Shown: one piece after another, positions 1 through 5,046 of the stretch
Layout of the letters: each line of letters begins with the position of its first letter
Position numbering within the stretch: the first letter of the stretch is position 1
Source of the DNA: JAVMKJ01 sp031732875
GTDB taxonomy: Bacteria > Pseudomonadota > Gammaproteobacteria > Competibacterales > Competibacteraceae
Direction of reading: 5' to 3'
Length of the DNA: 12,071 bases
NCBI GenBank assembly: GCA_031732875.1
Contig: JAVMKL010000290.1
Coordinates: 1-12,071, forward strand
Translations under genes and position numbers: made by a program
The notes under the pieces: model-generated
The model's input: only the letters and a program-made list of their open reading frames with translations
The model's database searches: none
Told to the model about the DNA's origin: nothing

Positions 1-560
1 ATTCTGACCGCACTCGGGATCAAGCCAGTCGGTCCGGTCCAATGGAATTTTCAATTATTTTATCTTTATGGTGCGGTTTAACCGCTGAGTGGCGAGAATT
101 TCTTTTTAGGATTTTCTCATTTAAATGCCGACAGTTTCCAGTGATGGCTCTATGAGATTTCCCGTGGTAGACCTGCTCAACCAGCTCAGTTTTGACAGCA
201 TATAGGTGTTGTGGGCTGCCAGAATCACAGTATGTTGTGGCCTCCACGGGAGATCTCATTGACCCCCAGTTATTTTTGGATGAATTTTCTAAAGCTTATC
301 CGCATATTCTCAACGTGATTCAACTAGATAACGGTCGGTTTCATTCTGCTAAAAACCTCACGATTCTCGATAATATTGTCTTGTTGTTTCAACCACTTTA
401 TAGTCACGATCTGAACCCGATTGAACGAGTATGGCAATTTATGAAAGATAAGTTGTGCTGGATAAATTTGAAAACATTGGATGAATTGCGTGAGAAAGTT
501 GATGAAATCGTCCAATCAATTCTCCCAATTTATTCTATCCGCACTAATAGATTTTATTAA
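1..560 (+). pseudogene. IS630-family transposase remnant (5' end outside window)
   Basis: Degraded DDE transposase. Frame 1 (from position 1) reads GIKPVGPVQWNFQLFYLYGA then V-stop-PLSGENFFLGFSHLNADSFQ, the central part of IS630-type transposases; the TAA at 79-81 sits where the family usually has Glu (VEPLSGE). Coding sense is cut after the Gln codon 139-141 by an inserted segment and resumes at 270 in another frame with LFLDEFSKAYPHILNVIQLDNG. The second catalytic Asp (IQLDNG) and the catalytic Glu (LNPIERVW) are still present; the first Asp would lie left of the window. Near the C-terminus QSILP is followed out of frame (from 529) by FILSALIDF, so about a dozen expected residues and the frame are lost. 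The region is far more AT-rich than its surroundings, consistent with acquired DNA. It cannot encode an active enzyme. Family identity is confident; the exact 3' limit of the element is not. Confidence 0.85.
138..269. mobile_element. MITE-like insertion inside the IS630 transposase remnant
   Basis: A segment of about 128 bp interrupts the transposase frame: removing 142-269 joins the codons for SFQ (133-141) directly to LFLDEF (from 270). The insert has near-terminal inverted repeats, 146-167 against the reverse complement of 244-265, matching at 19 of 22 positions around a shared core GAGAT(T/C)TCCCGTGG. The tetranucleotide CCAG occurs at 138-141 and 266-269 and may be a target duplication. 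No transposase is encoded. On the minus strand the insert is open through about 38 codons from the ATG at 259, but that is too short to call a gene. It could be a non-autonomous element mobilised by a transposase encoded elsewhere, or an internally deleted insertion sequence. The insertion and its repeats are seen directly; the mechanism is inferred. Confidence 0.7.
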
Positions 561-574
561 AAGTAAAATCTATT
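546..574. repeat. Perfect 11-bp AT-rich inverted repeat (hairpin)
   Basis: AATAGATTTTA (546-556) and TAAAATCTATT (564-574) are exact reverse complements separated by 7 nt, at the 3' edge of the transposase remnant. It may be a terminator of the old transposase gene, part of an insertion-sequence end, or two similar ends abutting. The pairing is certain; the role is unknown. Confidence 0.6.
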
Positions 575-617
575 GGCAATTGGTACAACCTATTGAAAAT
601 AATGCCCTCACTCCCAA

Positions 618-647
618 CCCCTCCCCCAAGGGGAGAGGGGGTTTTTT
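618..647 (+). terminator. GC-rich hairpin with T-tract, member of a dispersed repeat
   Basis: CCCCTCCCCC (618-627) pairs through a very short loop with GGGGAGAGGGGG (630-641), with a one-base bulge, and is followed by TTTTTT (642-647). In the plus direction this has the form of a rho-independent terminator behind the transposase remnant. It lies just beyond the stop codon of the converging sensor gene but lacks a T-tract in that gene's direction. The surrounding text (TCCCAACCCCTCCCCC...AAGGGGAGAGG) closely resembles the purB/roxA intergenic hairpin near 10705-10745, so it is probably a copy of a dispersed intergenic repeat. Confidence 0.6.
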
Positions 648-656
648 GCACGGTCT

Positions 657-3191
657 CTAAATCCGCTCAGCCGCTTTGACCGCGCTGATGTCGTTAAAAA
701 TGGCGATGTAATTGACAACTCGTCCCTCGGCGTCGCGCAGCACGGTGATACCCAGCCATTGAGGATAAATCTCCCCGTTCTTGCGCCGGTTCCAGATTTC
801 TCCCTGCCAATGTCCCACCTGTTCCAATCTTGCCCACATGGTTGCGTAAAAGTCCCGGTCATGTCGGCCCGAAGCCAGGATGCGCGGATTCTGCCCCCGC
901 ACTTCATCCAACTGGTAGCCGGTCACCGCGATAAAGGCGCGGTTGATCATCAGAATGCGGTTGTCGGCATCGCTGACTAAAATACCCTCGGCGCTTTGTT
1001 CGTACACCGCAGCAGCCAGCCGCAGTTCCCGTTCGGCCCGCAACTGGGCGGTGATGTCGTGCGCCATGATCATCTTGGCGCGATGATCGCTCCAATCGAG
1101 CGTGTGGGAAACGATCTCGACATCAATCAGCGAACCATCTCTCCGACGATGCTTCCGCGCTCCGGCCCGAACCAGCCCCTCCCTGACCTCAGCGATGCTT
1201 TGCAACAGGTCCGGCACATCCTCCGAGGGGCGGATCTCGGTGATGGTCATCGTCAGAAACTCCGCGCGGGTATAGCCGTAGTGAGTCTCGGCGGCATCGT
1301 TGACGGCCAGAAACCGCAGGGTTTCCAGATCGTAGACCCACATCGGCACCGGGTGCGCCTCGAACAGCAACCGATAGCGATTTTCGCTGTCGCGCAACGC
1401 TGCCTCCGCCTGTTGCCGTTGGCGCTCGCGCTCGAAATTCTCCAGCGCGAACGAGACATCGGCCGCCATCCCGTCGAGCAGCCCGGTTAATTCCAGATCG
1501 AAGAAATCCGGTTCGGAAGCGAACAGGTTCAACACCCCCACCACCTTGTCGGCCTGCCTCAGGGGAAAGGCTGCGTAGGACCCAATGCCGGCGGTCGCCA
1601 TCAGGATTTGCCAGTCGGTGTTTTCCCCACCGCTGTCGTAGAATAGATTGTTTCCGATCCAGTGCGAACCGCTGGCGAGCACGACTTGCGCGGGTCGGTA
1701 CGGCAGGGCGGCGTCGGGTTGGATCGGCTCGTCCCGCGACAGCGAACGACCGCGCAGTTCGCCGTAAGCCGCCGCTACCCGTAACTGATCGGCGTCCGAA
1801 TCTCGCAATCCGATCCAGGCTCCCTTGAGTTCGCCACACTTCACCGCGATGCGACAAATCTCCTCGAACAGCCGGTCGGCTTCGCGGTTGTGGAGCAGGG
1901 TCTGATTGGTCAGGCTGAGCGCCGCGTAGAACTTGGTGATCCGCGCCAACCGCTGTTCGGCCAGCTTGCGGCTGGTGATATCGTCGATCACGCCGATGAA
2001 ATACTCAGGCTGGCCGCCAGCATCCCGCATCAGCGACATCGTGAGATCGACCCAGACGATGGCGCCATCCTTGCGGCGATAGCGTTTTTCCATCGAATAG
2101 GTCTGGATCCGGCCCGACAACATTTGCTCCACTAAATAGAGATCCTTGTCGAGATCGTCCGGATGGGTGATGTCCTGAAAAGTCTTTTGCAACAACTCCA
2201 CGCGCGGGTAACCCACGATCGCGCACAATCGGTCGTTGACCCGCAGCCAACGGCCGTCGGGCGCGACGTGGGCGATGCCGACCGCCGCCTGCTCGAACGT
2301 GCCCCGAAAGCGGCGCTCCCGCTCCGCCAGCGTGGTTTCAGCTTGTTTCCGCTCGGAAATATCGCGGACCACCGACTGGAAATACCGGCGATCCTGGCTG
2401 ACCAGCGCGCGCGCGCTGACCTCGACCGGAAAGGTAGCGCCATCCCGCCGCTGATGGAGGACTTCGAATATCGCGCCGCCGCTCTGAGCTACCCGGCAGT
2501 AGTCGCTTTCCACCGCGTCCCACAGGGACGGGACGCGCAGTTTTCGCACGTTCTGACCCCGCAACTCCTCCGGCTCATAGCCGTAATACTCCCGGACCCG
2601 ATCATTGGTCTCGACGATGGCGCCATCCTCGGCCAGCAGCAACACCACATCCAGCGATTGCCGGATCAGCGCCTCGTAACGGCGGCGCAAGTTGACGTGC
2701 TCGATTTCGTCGCGCAGGCGCGCCACTTCGAAACGTGCCCTGGTGTTCCGCCACCAGAACAGGATGCCGGAGATACCCACGCCCAACACGAACAGCAGCA
2801 CAAAACCGATCCAGAGGACCAGGGTCCGGACGAAAACCAGTTCGCCGATACCAAAATCCTGGATCACCTCGCGATAGGCCACGGCGCCCAGCAGATAAAC
2901 GACGGCGATCAAGGCCACCAACATCGCGATCAGAGTCCAGGCGGCCCGGGCGGTCGGTGGCGAGACCCAATCCGGCCGATCGCTCGCAAGTCGCTGTTCG
3001 GCTTCGAACCGGCGCAACAGCAGAAACAGCAGAAAGGCGGTGACCCCCACGAAGACCCAGCCCTTGGCGGTTTGCAGGCGGGCGATGGCCGGCGGATCGA
3101 CGCCTAGCCACAAAACGAGCTGATCGGACCCGAAGATCCAGAAACCTGCGACCAGCACGTACGTCAGGGTCAGAAGAAGGGGTTGCGACAT
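657..3191 (-). CDS. Membrane PAS/GAF sensor protein lacking an output domain
   Basis: Predicted inner-membrane sensor of 844 aa. Four hydrophobic segments (about residues 5-29, 44-60, 85-105, 121-147) are followed by a charged coiled-coil stretch (150-177), then PAS1 (172-285, ending VVRDISERKQAE), PAS2 with PAC motif (292-412), GAF (430-585), PAS3 (602-718) and PAS4 (725-842, ending IFNDISAVKAAERI). It stops there. In PAS-rich relatives the AERI text runs straight on into a GGDEF domain (typically AERI-R-LA-DxLTGLPNR), so this is probably a C-terminally truncated cyclic-di-GMP enzyme that can still sense but lacks catalysis. The converging transposase remnant and GC-rich repeat begin within 20-100 bp of the stop, suggesting the cause. 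The ATG at 3191 was chosen because hydrophobic family-like sequence (MSQPLLLTLTYVLVAGFWIF) begins there; the frame stays open 50 codons further upstream, but without domain character. The ribosome site is weak. Ligands are unknown. Confidence 0.85.
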   Translation of the reverse strand: MSQPLLLTLTYVLVAGFWIFGSDQLVLWLGVDPPAIARLQTAKGWVFVGVTAFLLFLLLRRFEAEQRLASDRPDWVSPPTARAAWTLIAMLVALIAVVYLLGAVAYREVIQDFGIGELVFVRTLVLWIGFVLLFVLGVGISGILFWWRNTRARFEVARLRDEIEHVNLRRRYEALIRQSLDVVLLLAEDGAIVETNDRVREYYGYEPEELRGQNVRKLRVPSLWDAVESDYCRVAQSGGAIFEVLHQRRDGATFPVEVSARALVSQDRRYFQSVVRDISERKQAETTLAERERRFRGTFEQAAVGIAHVAPDGRWLRVNDRLCAIVGYPRVELLQKTFQDITHPDDLDKDLYLVEQMLSGRIQTYSMEKRYRRKDGAIVWVDLTMSLMRDAGGQPEYFIGVIDDITSRKLAEQRLARITKFYAALSLTNQTLLHNREADRLFEEICRIAVKCGELKGAWIGLRDSDADQLRVAAAYGELRGRSLSRDEPIQPDAALPYRPAQVVLASGSHWIGNNLFYDSGGENTDWQILMATAGIGSYAAFPLRQADKVVGVLNLFASEPDFFDLELTGLLDGMAADVSFALENFERERQRQQAEAALRDSENRYRLLFEAHPVPMWVYDLETLRFLAVNDAAETHYGYTRAEFLTMTITEIRPSEDVPDLLQSIAEVREGLVRAGARKHRRRDGSLIDVEIVSHTLDWSDHRAKMIMAHDITAQLRAERELRLAAAVYEQSAEGILVSDADNRILMINRAFIAVTGYQLDEVRGQNPRILASGRHDRDFYATMWARLEQVGHWQGEIWNRRKNGEIYPQWLGITVLRDAEGRVVNYIAIFNDISAVKAAERI

Positions 3192-3213
3192 GTCGATCAG
3201 TACCAAGGAGCCC

Positions 3214-3233
3214 GTGTTAGTCAACAATAACAC
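3214..3233. promoter_or_regulatory. Short inverted repeat in the sensor gene leader
   Basis: GTGTTA and TAACAC form perfect 6-bp arms around an 8-nt spacer, 23 bp upstream of the proposed sensor start and downstream of the candidate promoter. The position suits an operator or leader hairpin. Arms this short can arise by chance, so this is a weak call. Confidence 0.25.
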
Positions 3234-3263
3234 TTTGTCTGGCGAACGAGCGGAGACCGGTTC

Positions 3264-3293
3264 ACTATAGACAACAAAAGTAAGGGTATCCAA
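3264..3293 (-). promoter_or_regulatory. Candidate sigma70 promoter for the sensor gene
   Basis: On the minus strand, TATAGT (3269-3264; five of six consensus positions) lies 18 nt downstream of TTGGAT (3293-3288; only TTG matches). Transcription would start near 3257, giving a leader of about 65 nt before the ATG at 3191. The -10 box is good and the -35 poor. The rest of the 245-bp gap between the sensor and the next plus-strand gene holds no recognisable gene, only a 39-codon open stretch (3284-3403) without a start or a familiar motif. Confidence 0.35.
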
Positions 3294-3436
3294 TCCACGA
3301 TAACGTCGAACGGTCGCACACCAAGCTGCCCAAGATCGCATCCCCTACCATCGTGCCCGACGCTGGCCTGATCGGGCTGTGCGGCGAACGGGTCGAGCGA
3401 TAAGCTTTTGCCACCCGTTCCTGACGGAATGCACCC

Positions 3437-3682
3437 ATGCAACGTAATGACTTCCTCGCTTTTCTGGTTTCCCTCGGCATCACCGGCCTGCTGATCTGGG
3501 GGCTGGTGTACTTCATCAGCGAATGGTGGGGGCGACTGCCCAAGGCTGTCGCCCTGATCATCTTCATCCTGCTGTCGGTCATGATTATCGGTTATCCGAT
3601 CTACGCGCTGGCCCGCTGGTCGGACCGCTATCTGGCACGGGTGCGGGAGGCGCGGAAGCAGGGCCTTAAGGATCCGGAATAA
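3437..3682 (+). CDS. Small two-TM hypothetical membrane protein
   Basis: An 81-aa protein that I do not recognise. Two hydrophobic helices (about residues 7-27, FLAFLVSLGITGLLIWGLVYF, one base-class apart by WW and G; and 37-57, AVALIIFILLSVMIIGYPIYA region) are joined by a short turn containing SEWWGRLPK. The tail is strongly basic (RWSDRYLARVREARKQG) and ends KDPE, so an inner-membrane protein with a cytoplasmic tail is likely. ATG at 3437 has GACGGA about 9 nt upstream as a modest ribosome site. Coding character is supported by the coherent two-helix pattern and GC-rich codon use. It lies 109 bp upstream of mtfA on the same strand and may be co-transcribed, but no functional link is known. 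Its stop codon lies inside the first copy of a 29-bp direct repeat. Confidence 0.7.
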   Translation: MQRNDFLAFLVSLGITGLLIWGLVYFISEWWGRLPKAVALIIFILLSVMIIGYPIYALARWSDRYLARVREARKQGLKDPE

Positions 3683-3757
3683 AGCGCGCGCACCCAAATC
3701 ACGATGCCAACGCCCATCATAATCACAGTTAAGGATCCGGAATGAAGCGCGCGCACC
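3666..3757. repeat. 29-bp direct repeat spanning the stop of the small membrane gene
   Basis: The 29-bp segment 3666-3694 recurs at 3729-3757 with one mismatch (TTAAGGATCCGGAAT, then A or G, then AAGCGCGCGCACC allowing for the shared frame), at a period of 63 bp. Both copies read KDPE-stop in frame, with TAA in the first and TGA in the second, so the second is a copy of the gene's 3' end. The 34 bp between copies show no similarity to the sequence after copy two. It looks like a local duplication, or the footprint of an insertion that duplicated its target. It ends 34 bp before the mtfA start. Confidence 0.8.
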
Positions 3758-3791
3758 GCCATTGGTCTCAACCTCACGCCGGGTATCGCTG

Positions 3792-4613
3792 ATGTTCGGA
3801 CTCCTGCGGAACTGGCGCCGGCGGCGGCTCGAACGCGCCCGCATCCCCGAAGCCGAGTGGCGGGCGACGATCGCTAATCTGTCGGTATTGAATGGTCTGA
3901 ACGCGATGGAGCTGGAACGACTGCGCGATCTGACGACCCTGTTCCTGGGCGAAAAGACTCTCGAACCGGCCGGCGGGCTGGAACTCGAGCCGGAGATGGG
4001 ACCGCTCGTCGCCGCCCAGGCCTGCCTGCCGATCCTCAATCTCGGGCTGGACTACTACCGCGGCTGGCACTCGCTCATCCTTTACCCCGAAGGTTTTCTC
4101 GCCCACCACGAATACACGGATTCCACCGGCCTGGTGCACAGCGTCCATCGACCGCTGATCGGCGAGGCCTGGGAGCGCGGCCCGGTTATTCTATCCTGGG
4201 CCGACATCATGGAAACGCTGGACGAACCGGGGCTCAACGTGGTGATCCACGAAATGGCCCACAAGCTGGACATGCTGACCGGGGAGGTCAATGGCCTGCC
4301 GCCGCTGCATCGGAGCATGGCGGTTCGGGACTGGAGCCGCGCCTTCAGCCTCGCCTACAACCGCCTGTGCCGGCAGGTCGATCTCGGTCGGCCCACCGCA
4401 CTGGACCCCTACGCCGCCGACAGTCCCGGCGAGTTCTTTGCGGTGATCAGCGAAGCCTTCTTCGAAACACCGGATGTGGTCGCCAACGCCTATCCGGGCG
4501 TTTACGCGCAGCTCAAGGCCTTCTATCGTCAGGATCCCCTGGCTCGGCTGACCGCTGGCGAGAACCCTCCAGCCGCACCCGATCCTCCCGATCCACCACT
4601 CGAACGCGAGTGA
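3792..4613 (+). CDS. mtfA: MtfA family zinc peptidase (M90)
   Basis: 273 aa, against about 265 for E. coli MtfA (YeeI). The E. coli protein is a cytosolic zinc aminopeptidase that binds the glucose repressor Mlc and so influences ptsG; that regulatory role is established only there. Visible here are the zinc motif HEMAH (His153, Glu154, His157), the downstream third-ligand candidate Glu214 in SPGEFFAVISEAFFE, and the family's central text WHSLILYPEGF and GPVILSWADI. The start is the ATG at 3792 (MFGLLRNWRRRR), which matches family N-termini; a TTG 30 bp upstream would only add an atypical leader. No strong ribosome site is visible. The C-terminus is a Pro/Asp-rich tail (about residues 256-273) lying over the 3' end of the converging PrcB-like gene, a 101-bp overlap. 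The peptidase assignment is firm; the partner in this organism is unknown. Confidence 0.93.
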   Translation: MFGLLRNWRRRRLERARIPEAEWRATIANLSVLNGLNAMELERLRDLTTLFLGEKTLEPAGGLELEPEMGPLVAAQACLPILNLGLDYYRGWHSLILYPEGFLAHHEYTDSTGLVHSVHRPLIGEAWERGPVILSWADIMETLDEPGLNVVIHEMAHKLDMLTGEVNGLPPLHRSMAVRDWSRAFSLAYNRLCRQVDLGRPTALDPYAADSPGEFFAVISEAFFETPDVVANAYPGVYAQLKAFYRQDPLARLTAGENPPAAPDPPDPPLERE

Positions 4614-5046
4614 ACGCGACGGAGGGCAATTGCACCAGGAGGCAGGGATTGGTCACGACCTGTGCCTGCCGGGTGCCGGGCGGTGGCTCGCGCCAGTCCA
4701 CCCACACCGTCAATACCCCGTCCTCAAAGGTCACCGTATCGCTCAGATTCAGCCCGTAACCGGCCGCGGGTCGCTGTCCCATGGCGATCAGCAGCACCCC
4801 CTCGCGGGAAAAATCCACCGCCGGCGCGGGTGGAGGATTCATCCGCGAATTCGTCGCCAGCCCGTACAGCCGCCGCCATTCTTCCGGACTGGCGATCCAG
4901 GTCACCGCCGGCTGGTCCAAACCGCCGCACTGGCTGTTCCGATACAGCAGCTCGGGCGCCAGCGGCGCGTCCGGACCGTCGCCGGCGCGGACGCAACTCT
5001 GAACCAGCAGCAGAGCCACTAACGCCCCGGCAATCGACGGTTTCAC
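4513..5046 (-). CDS. PrcB-domain lipoprotein (protease-complex type)
   Basis: 177 aa. The N-terminal hydrophobic stretch ends in a lipobox (LLVQSC, Cys18), predicting lipidation and membrane anchoring. Residues about 47-153 look like a PrcB C-terminal-type domain: SPEEWRRLYG, then VDFSREGVLLIAMGQRPAAG with the conserved GY, a DG-VLTVWVDWREPPPG strand pair, and PCLLVQLPSVAF. Cys40 and Cys135 could form a disulfide. PrcB of Treponema denticola is a lipoprotein that associates with the subtilisin-like protease dentilisin. Here the gene starts at GTG 5046, overlapping the stop of the S8 protease gene in a GTGA junction, so translational coupling is likely. After about residue 155 the tail (EGSRQRSAEPGDPDDRRP) is charged and low in complexity, and lies antisense to the mtfA tail. 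Domain call is good; the partnership is inferred from context. Confidence 0.8.
   Translation of the reverse strand: MKPSIAGALVALLLVQSCVRAGDGPDAPLAPELLYRNSQCGGLDQPAVTWIASPEEWRRLYGLATNSRMNPPPAPAVDFSREGVLLIAMGQRPAAGYGLNLSDTVTFEDGVLTVWVDWREPPPGTRQAQVVTNPCLLVQLPSVAFTRVRVVDREDRVRLEGSRQRSAEPGDPDDRRP

Noticed and set aside
20..259. Minus-strand 79-codon open frame across the transposase remnant
   Set aside because: It runs from inside the inserted element across its boundary into antisense of the transposase, so it is a chimera; only the short part inside the insert might once have been coding.
3192..3341. 50-codon N-terminal extension of the PAS/GAF sensor
   Set aside because: It covers the candidate promoter and is not membrane- or domain-like; the first TM segment begins right after the ATG at 3191.
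3284..3403. 39-codon open stretch on the plus strand upstream of the small membrane gene
   Set aside because: Bounded by stops, without a plausible start or ribosome site and without a recognisable motif.
3221..4039. Minus-strand 272-codon open frame over the small membrane gene and mtfA
   Set aside because: Crosses an intergenic region and the antisense of two genes; low-complexity Arg/Ser content and no motif.
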